In this document: in pieces, positions 6,213 to 13,598 of the stretch
Layout: the number at the start of each line of letters is the position of its first letter
Numbering within the stretch: position 1 is the stretch's first letter
Source of the DNA: Clostridium sp.
GTDB taxonomy: Bacteria; Bacillota; Clostridia; Lachnospirales; Lachnospiraceae
DNA length: 16,499 nt
Reading direction: 5' to 3'
Assembly: GCA_004554205.1 (NCBI GenBank)
Contig: SFNH01000033.1
Span: forward strand, 1 to 16,499
Notes under the pieces: model-generated
The model's input: the letters and a program-made list of their open reading frames with translations, nothing else
Told to the model about the DNA's origin: nothing
Database searches by the model: none
Made by a program: the position numbers and the translations under genes

Positions 6213-6638
6213 TTATTCCTCTACGGTGATACCCATGCTTCTCGCAGTACCTGCGATCATGCTCATAGCTGCTTCCAGGCTTGCCGCGTTTAAGTCAGGC
6301 ATCTTGGTCTCGGCGATCTTCTGAAGATCCGCTTTGGAAATGGTAGCAACTTTCGTCTTGTTCGGGGTTGCGGAACCGGATTTGATCTTGCAGGCCTTCT
6401 TGAGCAGAACAGCCGCCGGCGGAGTCTTGGTGATGAAGCTGAAGCTCCTGTCCGCGTAAACCGTGATGACAACCGGGATGATCAGGTCGCCCTGGTCTGC
6501 GGTCTTCGCGTTAAACTCCTTGGTGAACTGCACAATGTTGACGCCGTGCTGACCCAGCGCCGGACCGACCGGCGGAGCCGGGGTCGCCTTGCCTGCCGGA
6601 ATCTGTAATTTGATGTAGCCAGTTACTTTCTTTGCCAT
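6213..6638 (-). CDS. rplK: 50S ribosomal protein L11
   Basis: A 141-residue L11, the standard length. It forms the GTPase-associated centre with 23S rRNA. The N-terminal domain shows the typical proline-rich APPVGPALGQHGVNI segment; the C-terminal RNA-binding domain includes PPAAVLLKKA and the AASMEAAMSMIAGTARSMGI-like final helix (actual text AASLEAAMSMIAGTARSMGI). The ATG has AGGAGG about 9 bases upstream. It is the first ribosomal gene after nusG in the cluster, and an L1-type RNA site directly precedes its ribosome site. Confidence 0.97.
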   Translation of the reverse strand: MAKKVTGYIKLQIPAGKATPAPPVGPALGQHGVNIVQFTKEFNAKTADQGDLIIPVVITVYADRSFSFITKTPPAAVLLKKACKIKSGSATPNKTKVATISKADLQKIAETKMPDLNAASLEAAMSMIAGTARSMGITVEE

Positions 6639-6657
6639 GATAATGACCTCCTATAAT

Positions 6658-6686
6658 GTGGTATTGTCGGGGATGTCCCTCCCACG
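6658..6686 (-). promoter_or_regulatory. L1-binding-site mimic, copy before rplK
   Basis: Identical over 29 bases to 6167-6195. It ends 5 bases before the rplK AGGAGG (6652-6647). This is the classical position for L1 autoregulation of the L11-L1 operon. The fold is GTGG/CCAC enclosing GGG/CCC with an asymmetric loop. Confidence 0.78.
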
Positions 6687-6687
6687 C

Positions 6688-6705
6688 GCCGGCTCTCATG
6701 CCGGC
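6688..6705 (-). other. GC-rich hairpin between nusG and rplK
   Basis: GCCGGC (6705-6700) and GCCGGC (6693-6688) form a 6-bp stem with a 6-base loop directly upstream of the L1 site. No T-run follows, so it is not an intrinsic terminator. It may be a folding insulator, a pause or a processing site. Confidence 0.4.
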
Positions 6706-6750
6706 CTTGTCTTGTTACAAGGAATTCACAGGATACTCTCTCCCATGAAC

Positions 6751-7266
6751 TTATAAATGCTTCACTTCCGCGAAGCTCAGCTCAACCGGTGTCTCACGGC
6801 CGAACATCTCAACACTGATCGTAAGGGTCTTCTTGCCTTCATTGATCGTCTTGACCGCGCCGACGGTATCCTTCCACGCGCCGGCAGTCACCACAACGGG
6901 GTCGCCGACCGCGAAATCAACCACAACGTCCTTCCTGCCGAAGCCGAGGCCCGCCATCTCCTCATCGGTGAGCGGAACGGGCTTGGAACCCGGCCCCACG
7001 AATCCGGTGACGCCGCGGGTATTGCGCACCACATACCATGTATCGTCGTTCATGATCATGTGGACGAGCACATAGCCGGGAAACATCTTCTTGTCTGCCA
7101 GCTTCTCCACGCCGTTTTTCAGCTCTGCAACCTCTAACATCGGGACGGATACCTCCAGTATCTGATCCTGAAGCTTGCGGTTCTCAATGGTTTTCTCAAT
7201 GTCGACCTTAACCTTGTTCTCGTAGCCCGAGTAGGTGTGCACTACATACCACTTTGCCTCTGACAT
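6751..7266 (-). CDS. nusG: Transcription termination/antitermination factor NusG
   Basis: A 171-residue NusG that binds the RNA polymerase clamp and modulates pausing, termination and coupling to ribosomes. The N-terminal NGN domain shows KWYVVHTYSGYENKVK at the start and FPGYVLVHM then TWYVVRNTRGVTGFVG in the middle. The C-terminal KOW domain starts at about residue 118 (FAVGDPVVVTAGAWKDTVG) and ends with the conserved FGRETPVELSF. The usual GPF of the KOW loop is GAW here. It lies 15 bases after secE, and a GAGGGTG ribosome site is seen within that gap. Confidence 0.97.
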   Translation of the reverse strand: MSEAKWYVVHTYSGYENKVKVDIEKTIENRKLQDQILEVSVPMLEVAELKNGVEKLADKKMFPGYVLVHMIMNDDTWYVVRNTRGVTGFVGPGSKPVPLTDEEMAGLGFGRKDVVVDFAVGDPVVVTAGAWKDTVGAVKTINEGKKTLTISVEMFGRETPVELSFAEVKHL

Positions 7267-7281
7267 CCTATCACCCTCGCC

Positions 7282-7488
7282 TTACTTAATGATGAAGCTC
7301 AAGCCCCACTTGATAATGAAATCCAGGATTGCAATGATAGCTCCCAGCGCAGCGGTAACAACGATAACAACAATCGTCTGTTTGCCGACAGTCTCCTGGT
7401 CAGGCCACACGATCTTATTGAACTCAGCTTTCAGCCCCTTGAAAAAGCTCTTCTTCGGAGCTTCCTTAGTCCCTGTGGTTTCGCCCAT
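7282..7488 (-). CDS. secE: Preprotein translocase subunit SecE
   Basis: A 68-residue short-form SecE as in Gram-positive bacteria: a soluble amphipathic N-terminal region with the conserved FKGLKAEFNKIVWPDQET block at about residues 16-33, then one transmembrane segment (about 38-62). It clamps SecY in the Sec channel. Its place between rpmG and nusG is the standard one. GGAGTG lies before the ATG, with a 12-base gap to rpmG. Confidence 0.96.
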   Translation of the reverse strand: MGETTGTKEAPKKSFFKGLKAEFNKIVWPDQETVGKQTIVVIVVTAALGAIIAILDFIIKWGLSFIIK

Positions 7489-7500
7489 TGTTCACACTCC

Positions 7501-7650
7501 TTACTTGGTTTCCTTGTGCAAAGTATGAGTTTTGCAGAATCTGCAATACTTCTTTGTCTCCATGCGGTCCGGATGCGTCTTCTTGTCCTTCGTCATGTTG
7601 TAATTGCGTTGCTTACATTCTGTACATGCCAGTGTAATCTTTGTGCGCAC
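7501..7650 (-). CDS. rpmG: 50S ribosomal protein L33
   Basis: A 49-codon gene with a GTG start. It encodes (M)RTKITLACTECKQRNYN near the start and KKYCRFCKTHTLHKETK at the end. Four cysteines in two CxxC pairs (residues 9 and 12, 36 and 39) make this the zinc-ribbon (C+) form of L33. The ribosome site GGAGGT lies 7 bases upstream of the GTG. It is the first gene of the rpmG-secE-nusG-rplKA transcript, about 114 bases after the predicted transcription start. The family and start are clear even though the gene is very short. Confidence 0.95.
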   Translation of the reverse strand: MRTKITLACTECKQRNYNMTKDKKTHPDRMETKKYCRFCKTHTLHKETK

Positions 7651-7685
7651 GACTTCCACCTCCACTTGATTTCTCGTTGTTTTCC

Positions 7686-7747
7686 GGTCTTTTTCCCATC
7701 TCTGTCAGGCTGATCCAAACCTGATTTTTGAGCATAAAAAAAAGACC
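7686..7747 (-). other. Foldable leader of the rpmG operon
   Basis: GGTCTTTTT (7747-7739) is perfectly complementary to AAAAAGACC (7694-7686). They enclose a small hairpin TCAGG/CCTGA (7724-7720 with 7709-7705). Both helices lie in the untranslated leader between the promoter and the rpmG ribosome site. The pairing is seen in the sequence; a regulatory role is only a possibility. Confidence 0.4.
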
Positions 7748-7770
7748 TAAGCTCTTCCATTCGCTATATT

Positions 7771-7799
7771 ACTATAACACAGGAATCGGAATGCGTCAA
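7771..7799 (-). promoter_or_regulatory. Promoter of rpmG-secE-nusG-rplKA
   Basis: -35 TTGACG (7799-7794), 17-base spacer, -10 TATAGT (7776-7771). Immediately upstream is a tract of about 30 bases that is almost all A/T with phased A-runs, as in an UP element, which would suit a heavily expressed ribosomal operon. The predicted start is near 7764. Confidence 0.85.
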
Positions 7800-7835
7800 T
7801 CTTTTTTTATATATTTTTTCATGTTTTCATGTGTT

Positions 7836-7927
7836 CGGGCGCCTCGCAAATGTGTTCACCGGTCTCCCTCACAGTATGGTTTACATAATGCGCCCTCACG
7901 GCTGGGCAGTATCAGCCGCGACGCCCG
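7836..7927 (-). other. 92-base structured intergenic element
   Basis: The ends pair (7927-7920 with 7843-7836, eight bp including one G-U in the transcript). Inside are a 6-bp hairpin CGGCTG/CAGCCG (7918-7913 with 7904-7899) and a longer imperfect arm (CGCA/TGCG, ATGT/ACAT, ACC/GGT between 7892 and 7845), giving a three-way-junction outline. It sits between the atp terminator and the next promoter and has no coding potential. It does not match any riboswitch core I know. Part of it recurs at 120-154. It could be a dispersed repeat or a small structured RNA. Confidence 0.5.
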
Positions 7928-7931
7928 AAAG

Positions 7932-7965
7932 AAAAAGACACCCGCTTAAAAGCAGATGCCTTTTT
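7932..7965 (-). terminator. Intrinsic terminator of the atp operon
   Basis: Arms 7965-7950 and 7947-7932 pair over 16 positions in the transcript, with three G-U pairs and no mismatch, followed by TTTTTCTTTC. It begins 14 bases after the atpC stop. The complementary strand would carry A-C mismatches, so it works best in the minus direction. Confidence 0.88.
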
Positions 7966-7979
7966 GTAATTTACTCCTT

Positions 7980-8378
7980 TTAGTGCTGCAGCTCCAGACG
8001 CACCAGTGCCCGCTTGAGGGCCGCCTCCGCGCGCATGACGTCAAGTCCTGGCTCGCGTGAGGAGAGGCGCCGCTCCGCGCGGATACGAGCGTCCTCCGCC
8101 CGCTTAAAGTCAATCTCGTCCGGCCACTCCACAGTCTCCGCCATGATCGTCACGGTCTCCGGCAGAATGGTGATAAATCCTGACATCAGCGCGGCTTCCT
8201 TCACCCCGCCCGCCTCATGGATCCTTAAAATGCCGGGCGCCACAACGGCGGTCAGCGGGATGTGATTCGGATAGATACCGATATTCCCCTCCGTGGTGGT
8301 AAGCTCCGCCATAGTCACATCGCCCTCATAGAAGCGCCCCACCGGAGTGATGATCTGCAATTTCATTTCATCAGCCAT
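7980..8378 (-). CDS. atpC: F1Fo ATP synthase subunit epsilon
   Basis: A 132-residue epsilon subunit of the central stalk. The N-terminal beta-sandwich (KLQIITPVGRFYEGDV ... GNIGIYPNHIPLTAVV) is followed by a C-terminal helical hairpin rich in Arg and Glu. The helix contains IDFKRA, which fits the I/L-D-x-x-R-A motif that binds ATP in Bacillus-type epsilon and sets its inhibitory state. It is the last gene of the operon, 11 bases after atpD, with the operon terminator directly behind. Confidence 0.96.
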   Translation of the reverse strand: MADEMKLQIITPVGRFYEGDVTMAELTTTEGNIGIYPNHIPLTAVVAPGILRIHEAGGVKEAALMSGFITILPETVTIMAETVEWPDEIDFKRAEDARIRAERRLSSREPGLDVMRAEAALKRALVRLELQH

Positions 8379-8389
8379 AGACGCACCCC

Positions 8390-9781
8390 CTATTTCACGC
8401 GGGCAAGAACGTCATCGATATTACCTGCGTTTAAGAAGAGCTGCTCCGGAATGTCGTCGTGCTTGCCCTCCAGGATCTCCTTGAAGCCCTGAATGGTCTC
8501 ACTGAGCGGAACGTAACGTCCGGTACAGCCGGTAAACTGCTCCGCAACGTGGAACGGCTGGGACAAAAATCTCTGAATCTTTCTCGCGCGGGATACGGTC
8601 AGCTTATCCTCCTCGGAAAGCTCGTCCATACCGAGCATTGCGATGATATCCTGCAGCTCCTTGTACTTCTGGAGAACCTCCTGCACGCCGCGCGCCACCC
8701 TGTAATGCTCCTCGCCTACCACACGCGGGTCAAGGATGCGGGAGGTGGACTCAAGCGGGTCTACCGCCGGGTAGATGCCGAGCTCTACGATGGAACGGCT
8801 TAATACCGTGGTCGCATCCAGATGCGCGAAGGTGTTTGCCGGAGCCGGGTCCGTCAGGTCATCCGCCGGCACATAAACGGCCTGTACGGAGGTGATGGAA
8901 CCGTTCTTCGTGGAGGTGATGCGCTCCTGCAGCGCGCCCATCTCCGTCTGTAATGTCGGCTGATAGCCCACCGCGGAAGGCATACGTCCCAAAAGTGCGG
9001 ACACCTCGGAGCCTGCCTGGGTGAAACGGAAAATGTTGTCGATGAACAAAAGCACATCCTTTCCGCTCTTATCGCGGAAGTGCTCTGCCATCGTAAGGCC
9101 GGTCAAGCCCACTCTCATACGAGCTCCCGGCGGCTCATTCATCTGCCCGAATACCATCGTCGTCTTATTGATAACGCCGGATTCCGACATCTCGTGATAG
9201 AGGTCATTACCCTCACGGGTACGCTCGCCCACACCGGTGAATACGGAATATCCGCCGTGCTCCGTGGCGATGTTGCGGATCAGCTCCTGAATGAGCACCG
9301 TCTTGCCTACGCCGGCGCCGCCGAACAGACCGATCTTACCGCCCTTCTGATAAGGGCAGAGCAGGTCTACGACTTTGATGCCGGTCTCAAGGATCTCGGT
9401 CTCCGTGGACTGTTCCTCAAAGGTAGGAGCTTTTCTGTGAATCGGAAGATACTCTTCCGCCTGTGGCGCTTCTTTATTATCAATCGGCTCGCCCAGCACG
9501 TTGAAGATACGCCCGAGCGTGTTCTCGCCAACCGGAACCGTGATCGGCGCTCCGGTCGCAATGGCGTCCATACCACGTCTCAGACCATCGGTGCTTCCCA
9601 TCGCGATACATCTCACGGTATCGTCGCCAAGATCCTGCGCAACCTCGACGGTGAGAGAGCCGCCTGCCTCGAGCGGCACCTTGATCGCCTCGTTGATCTC
9701 GGGAATCTTGCCCTGGGAGAACTTGATATCCATAACCGCACCGATGATCTGTGTGATCTTACCAGTATTTTGTTCTGCCAT
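8390..9781 (-). CDS. atpD: F1Fo ATP synthase subunit beta (catalytic)
   Basis: A 463-residue catalytic beta subunit (ATP synthesis/hydrolysis in F1). Seen: Walker A GGAGVGKT at about 154-161, the catalytic glutamate in FTGVGERTREGNDL, Walker B VLLFIDNIFRF, the family signature PAVDPLESTSR, and an unaltered DELSEED lever motif. I start at MAEQNTGKIT, preceded by AAGGAGA at about 6 bases. A frame 20 codons longer reaches into the ribosome site and the atpG-atpD gap and has no conservation. The gap to atpG is 34 bases. Confidence 0.98.
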   Translation of the reverse strand: MAEQNTGKITQIIGAVMDIKFSQGKIPEINEAIKVPLEAGGSLTVEVAQDLGDDTVRCIAMGSTDGLRRGMDAIATGAPITVPVGENTLGRIFNVLGEPIDNKEAPQAEEYLPIHRKAPTFEEQSTETEILETGIKVVDLLCPYQKGGKIGLFGGAGVGKTVLIQELIRNIATEHGGYSVFTGVGERTREGNDLYHEMSESGVINKTTMVFGQMNEPPGARMRVGLTGLTMAEHFRDKSGKDVLLFIDNIFRFTQAGSEVSALLGRMPSAVGYQPTLQTEMGALQERITSTKNGSITSVQAVYVPADDLTDPAPANTFAHLDATTVLSRSIVELGIYPAVDPLESTSRILDPRVVGEEHYRVARGVQEVLQKYKELQDIIAMLGMDELSEEDKLTVSRARKIQRFLSQPFHVAEQFTGCTGRYVPLSETIQGFKEILEGKHDDIPEQLFLNAGNIDDVLARVK

Positions 9782-9815
9782 CTTGCTTCTCCTTATATTT
9801 ATTGTCGCTATTTTG

Positions 9816-10682
9816 TTATCCAATCGCGTTTGCGCCTGCAATGATCTCCGTCAGCTCCTGGGTGATGGAACCCTGGCGCGCACGGTTGTACTGCAGCTCC
9901 AGCTTATCCAGCATCTCATTCGCGTTGTTCGTCGCCGAATCCATTGCTGTCATGCGGGCGCCGTTCTCGCTGGCGACTGCCTCCTGCAGCGCACCGAAGA
10001 TCAGGCTGCTCATATACTTCGGGATGATCATATCTAACACCGCTTCCTCGTTCGGCTCATAATTCATCAGAGCCTGCGCTTTCGGCGCCTCGCCCGCGTC
10101 CTCTTCCGCCTCCATCGTAAACGGGAGCAGCTTGATCAGCTTCGGAATGTGGACGACCGTGTTTTTAAAGGAAGTGTACGCCAGGTAGATCTCCCCAAAC
10201 TCGCCTCTGCCAAATGCGTCTAACAGTTCGACTGTCAGGTCTGCGGCGTCCTGATACAGCGGTTCGTTGATGACCTCGGAATAATCCGCTTTCAGCTCGT
10301 ACCCCTTCTTCGTCAGTCCGTCGCGGCCCTTGCGGCCGATCGCGTAGATAAGTGTGTTTTCCGGCGCAAGCTCCGGGTTCGCCGCGATCAGCTTCACAAT
10401 ATTGTTGTTGTAGCCGCCTGCGAGGCCGCGGTTGGAGGTGATCGCGATGACCGCCTTCTTCTGTGTGCTGCCCGCTTTTAAATACTTGTGGTCGATGATC
10501 CCGGACTTCTTTAACATGGATGCGATCGTCTCGTACATCATGTCGAAGTAGGGCTTGGAGCCCTCCGCCTTCTGCCTGGATTTCTGCAGCTTTACAGTAG
10601 AAACCAGCTTCATTGCCTTGGTGATCTGGCCGGTGCTCTGGATACTTGCTTTTCTGCGTTTAATATCTCTCATGGATGCCAT
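9816..10682 (-). CDS. atpG: F1Fo ATP synthase subunit gamma
   Basis: A 288-residue rotor subunit. The N-terminal coiled-coil helix reads MRDIKRRKASIQSTGQITKAMKLV; the central domain has ITSNRGLAGGYN; the C-terminal helix has NNANEMLDKLELQYNRARQG then ITQELTEIIAGANAI, which is the conserved family ending. It turns inside alpha3beta3 and joins it to the c ring. Length is normal. Gap to atpA 19 bases. Confidence 0.97.
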   Translation of the reverse strand: MASMRDIKRRKASIQSTGQITKAMKLVSTVKLQKSRQKAEGSKPYFDMMYETIASMLKKSGIIDHKYLKAGSTQKKAVIAITSNRGLAGGYNNNIVKLIAANPELAPENTLIYAIGRKGRDGLTKKGYELKADYSEVINEPLYQDAADLTVELLDAFGRGEFGEIYLAYTSFKNTVVHIPKLIKLLPFTMEAEEDAGEAPKAQALMNYEPNEEAVLDMIIPKYMSSLIFGALQEAVASENGARMTAMDSATNNANEMLDKLELQYNRARQGSITQELTEIIAGANAIG

Positions 10683-10701
10683 GATCAGTCACCTGCCTTA
10701 T

Positions 10702-12204
10702 CTAGCGCTGCTGTTTGCACTCTGTGATTGCCTTGACTAAAAGCGCCTCGTTCTCCTCCGTCAGCACCTTCGTGTCACGGATGGACGCCGGAATCTCCGG
10801 ATACTTCGTGTCAATGTACTTAAACAGGTCTTTCTCAAACGCCAGCACATCCGCAACCGGGATATCAAGCAGATACTTCCTCGTGGCTGCGTAGATGATG
10901 ATCACCTGGTACTCGACCGGCATCGGCTGGTACTGAGGCTGCTTCAAGACTTCGCGGATGCGCTCGCCCTGTGCAAGCTGCTCGGTGGTGGCCGCGTCTA
11001 ACTCAGAGCCGAACTGCGCGAAGCTCGCCATCTCACGGTACTGCGCCAGCTCGGTACGGATCGGAGCCGCGATCTTCTTGATCGCCTTGATCTGCGCCGC
11101 GCCGCCCACACGGGACACGGACAGACCCGCGTTGATCGCCGGGCGGAAGCCGGAGTTAAACATCTCCGTCTCCAGATAAATCTGGCCGTCGGTGATGGAG
11201 ATCACGTTGGTCGGAATGTAGGCTGATACATCGCCCGCCTGCGTTTCGATGATCGGAAGCGCTGTCAGCGAACCGCCGCCCAGCTCGTCGGACAGGCGGG
11301 AAGCGCGCTCAAGCAGTCTTGAATGCAGGTAGAATACGTCGCCCGGATAAGCCTCACGTCCCGGCGGTCTCTTAAGAAGCAGGGACAGTGTGCGGTAAGC
11401 TGCCGCGTGCTTGGTCAGATCGTCGTAAACGACCAGCACGTCCTCGCCGTTCTCCATCCACTCCTCACCGATCGCGCAGCCGGAATACGGCGCAATATAC
11501 TGAAGCGGGGCGAGGTCAGAGGCTGTGGATACCACGATGGTGGTGTAATCCATAGCGTCAAACTCCTCCAGGGTTCTCACAATATTTGCGACTGTCGATG
11601 CCTTCTGGCCGATCGCAACATAGATACAGTGGACGCCCTGGCCCTTCTGGTTGATGATAGTGTCGATCGCGATCGCGGTCTTTCCCGTCTGGCGGTCGCC
11701 GATGATCAGCTCACGCTGTCCGCGTCCGATCGGGATCATGGCGTCGATCGCCTTGATACCGGTCTGGAGCGGGGTGTCTACGGATTTTCTCTCGATTACG
11801 CCGTGCGCCACACGCTCAATCCGGCGGAACTTATCGGTCTCGATCGGTCCCTTGCCATCGATCGGCTGGCCCAGCGCGTTTACTACGCGTCCGGTCAGCG
11901 CGTCGCCTACCGGAACCTCTACCACGCGGCCGGTCGTCTTTACGATATCGCCCTCGCTGATGCCTTCGGCATCACCCAGGAGTACGACGCCTACGTTGTC
12001 TTCCTCCAGGTTCAGCACCATGCCGTAGATCTCTCCGGGAAACTCGAGGAGCTCACCCTGCATGGCTTTCTGAAGCCCATGAATCCTGGCGATGCCGTCC
12101 GCCACCGTGATGACGGTGCCGACGTCCGAGACTTCCAGTTTGGTAGAATATTTCTCAATCTGTTCTTTGATTACCGAACTGATTTCTTCTGGTCTCAAAT
12201 TCAT
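10702..12204 (-). CDS. atpA: F1Fo ATP synthase subunit alpha
   Basis: A 500-residue non-catalytic nucleotide-binding subunit. Walker A GDRQTGKT lies at about 169-176. LGGGSLTALPIIETQAGDVS and the arginine-finger segment SVSRVGGAAQIKA are intact. Full length for the family. The start MNLRPEEISS is preceded by AAAGGA. It follows atpH by 21 bases. Confidence 0.98.
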   Translation of the reverse strand: MNLRPEEISSVIKEQIEKYSTKLEVSDVGTVITVADGIARIHGLQKAMQGELLEFPGEIYGMVLNLEEDNVGVVLLGDAEGISEGDIVKTTGRVVEVPVGDALTGRVVNALGQPIDGKGPIETDKFRRIERVAHGVIERKSVDTPLQTGIKAIDAMIPIGRGQRELIIGDRQTGKTAIAIDTIINQKGQGVHCIYVAIGQKASTVANIVRTLEEFDAMDYTTIVVSTASDLAPLQYIAPYSGCAIGEEWMENGEDVLVVYDDLTKHAAAYRTLSLLLKRPPGREAYPGDVFYLHSRLLERASRLSDELGGGSLTALPIIETQAGDVSAYIPTNVISITDGQIYLETEMFNSGFRPAINAGLSVSRVGGAAQIKAIKKIAAPIRTELAQYREMASFAQFGSELDAATTEQLAQGERIREVLKQPQYQPMPVEYQVIIIYAATRKYLLDIPVADVLAFEKDLFKYIDTKYPEIPASIRDTKVLTEENEALLVKAITECKQQR

Positions 12205-12225
12205 TGTCTGTTCCTTTCTGACTTA

Positions 12226-12774
12226 TTATGTCAACTGAAGCTCCAGGAGTTCCTTCTTCAGTCCATAAAGCCGTGTTTTGATGCTGCTGTCCACCACCCG
12301 GTCTCCGATGCGGATCACCATGCCGCCAAGCAGCGACGGGTCAGTGTCATAAGACGTCTCAAGCTCCCTGTAAGAAGTGGTCTCAAGCAGCTTTGCTTCA
12401 AGACTGGCCTTCTGCTCGTCTTTAAGCGGTACTGCGCTGGTCACAAAGGCGGAGCCGATCTTTTTGTATTCCTTCACCCTGCGGACAAAGTGATCCAGGA
12501 TCGGAATCATATCGTTTTGTCTGTCTTTCTCCAGCATGATGCAGAGGAAGCCCATAAGTTCCTCCGTGAGCCTGCCGGAAAAGACCCGGCGTAAGATGGC
12601 GGTCTTTTCCTCCTTGACGATCTGCGGATTTCCAAGCAGCGCTAAAAGCTCCGGGTTTTCCTTCAAAATGGGGATCAGCGCCGCAGCCTCCTCATAGAGA
12701 CTGTCCACCATATCCTTTTCCATGGCCGCCTCAAACAATGCATCGCCGTACACCTTTGAAACTAGCTTTGCCAT
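12226..12774 (-). CDS. atpH: F1Fo ATP synthase subunit delta
   Basis: A 182-residue delta subunit (OSCP-like), part of the peripheral stalk joining b to the top of alpha3beta3. The N-terminal helical domain starts KLVSKVYGDALFEAAMEKD; the C-terminal region has the typical GGMVIRIGDRVVDSSIKTRL ending. It overlaps the 3' end of atpF by 13 bases, so the two are probably translationally coupled. The ribosome site GGGTGA lies inside atpF. Confidence 0.96.
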   Translation of the reverse strand: MAKLVSKVYGDALFEAAMEKDMVDSLYEEAAALIPILKENPELLALLGNPQIVKEEKTAILRRVFSGRLTEELMGFLCIMLEKDRQNDMIPILDHFVRRVKEYKKIGSAFVTSAVPLKDEQKASLEAKLLETTSYRELETSYDTDPSLLGGMVIRIGDRVVDSSIKTRLYGLKKELLELQLT

Positions 12775-13277
12775 GTGCTCTCACCCATCTCTTTCAAAGT
12801 CTCGTCAATCAAGGCATCCTGAACCTTCACATCGATGGAGTTTCCGACCGCCTTTGACGCCATCAGCGCCGCGATCGTCACAACCTCCTGCTTCATGTCG
12901 TCGAGGGCTTTCTTTCTCTCCAGCTCGACTTCACGGTTTGCCCGCTCGATGATCTTTGCTGCCTCTGCCTTGGCTTCGCTCAGCATCTCCTCCTCGCGCG
13001 ATTTCGCCTTGCGCCGCGCAGTCTCCAAAATGCTTTCCGCTTCTCTGTTTACGTCCTTTAGCTTTGCCTCGTACTCTGCCTTAAGAGCGCCCGCGGACTC
13101 CTTGTCCGCCGCCGCCTGGTCAAGCTCGCCGGCAATCTTCTGTCTTCTCTTCTCCAGCACATCGCGCACCGGGTTGAAAAGCAGGTAGGACAGCGCAAAG
13201 AACAATATGAAGATATTGATGCCGGTCAGTATCGCGTCATGCAATAGCTGGGGATCAAATCCTATCAGTCTGTCCAA
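12762..13277 (-). CDS. atpF: F1Fo ATP synthase subunit b
   Basis: A 171-residue b subunit of the peripheral stalk: one transmembrane segment at about residues 14-34 (ILTGINIFILFFALSYLLF), then FNPVRDVLEKRRQKI and a long charged helix forming the coiled-coil dimer. The start codon appears to be TTG, with AAAGGAGG 8 bases upstream; no ATG or GTG fits the ribosome site, and the residue after TTG leads straight into the conserved N-terminus. It overlaps atpH by 13 bases. The TTG start may lower initiation relative to the neighbouring c subunit. Confidence 0.95.
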   Translation of the reverse strand: MDRLIGFDPQLLHDAILTGINIFILFFALSYLLFNPVRDVLEKRRQKIAGELDQAAADKESAGALKAEYEAKLKDVNREAESILETARRKAKSREEEMLSEAKAEAAKIIERANREVELERKKALDDMKQEVVTIAALMASKAVGNSIDVKVQDALIDETLKEMGESTWQS

Positions 13278-13324
13278 GTCTTAAGCCTCCTTTCGTCACG
13301 ATTCCTGCCATACGCGGAATCCGA

Positions 13325-13585
13325 TCAAGCGCCGAAGGGCTTAACGAACATCAGGATAATAGCGACAACCAGGCCGTACAGACCGGTGGTCTCGGCAACT
13401 GCCTGTCCAAGAAGCATCGTGGAAGTAATGTCGGATTTTGCGCCCGGATTACGTCCAACCGCCGCTGCGCCGTGACCTGCCGCGATACCCTGACCGATAC
13501 CAGGTCCGATACCGGCGATCATCGCCAGACCTGCGCCGATTGCGGAACAACCAAAGATAAAGTCCTGTCCTGAGATACCATTCAT
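13325..13585 (-). CDS. atpE: F1Fo ATP synthase subunit c, Na+-type signature
   Basis: An 86-residue two-helix proteolipid that forms the rotor ring. Helix 1 holds GIGPGIGQGIAAG; the polar loop is GRNPGAK; helix 2 holds LGQAVAETTGLYG. The ion-binding set known from Ilyobacter tartaricus (Q32, V63, E65, S66, T67, Y70) is present at the same numbers here, with Thr in place of Ser at 66. Proton-type rings lack the glutamine and the Ser/Thr. Sodium coupling is therefore likely, inferred from residues only. A strong AGGAGG and a very A/U-rich stretch precede the ATG. Confidence 0.97.
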   Translation of the reverse strand: MNGISGQDFIFGCSAIGAGLAMIAGIGPGIGQGIAAGHGAAAVGRNPGAKSDITSTMLLGQAVAETTGLYGLVVAIILMFVKPFGA

Positions 13586-13598
13586 AGTAATTTCCTCC

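Noticed and set aside
7616..7735. Possible short upstream frame in the rpmG leader starting at an ATG at 7735 and overlapping rpmG out of frame
   Set aside because: No ribosome site precedes the ATG (it follows a run of U) and the peptide shows nothing recognisable.
7836..7927. Known riboswitch, T-box, SRP RNA or 6S RNA
   Set aside because: None of the conserved cores of these classes that I know could be found on either strand, and there is no suitable downstream gene for a leader on the plus strand.
9080..9844. Open frame of 254 codons on the plus strand opposite atpD
   Set aside because: Antisense to the conserved beta subunit with no domain or ribosome-site support.
11323..12594. Open frame of 423 codons on the plus strand across atpA and atpH
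   Set aside because: It is antisense to two unmistakable ATP synthase genes, has no recognisable domain, and is explained by codon bias of the real genes.
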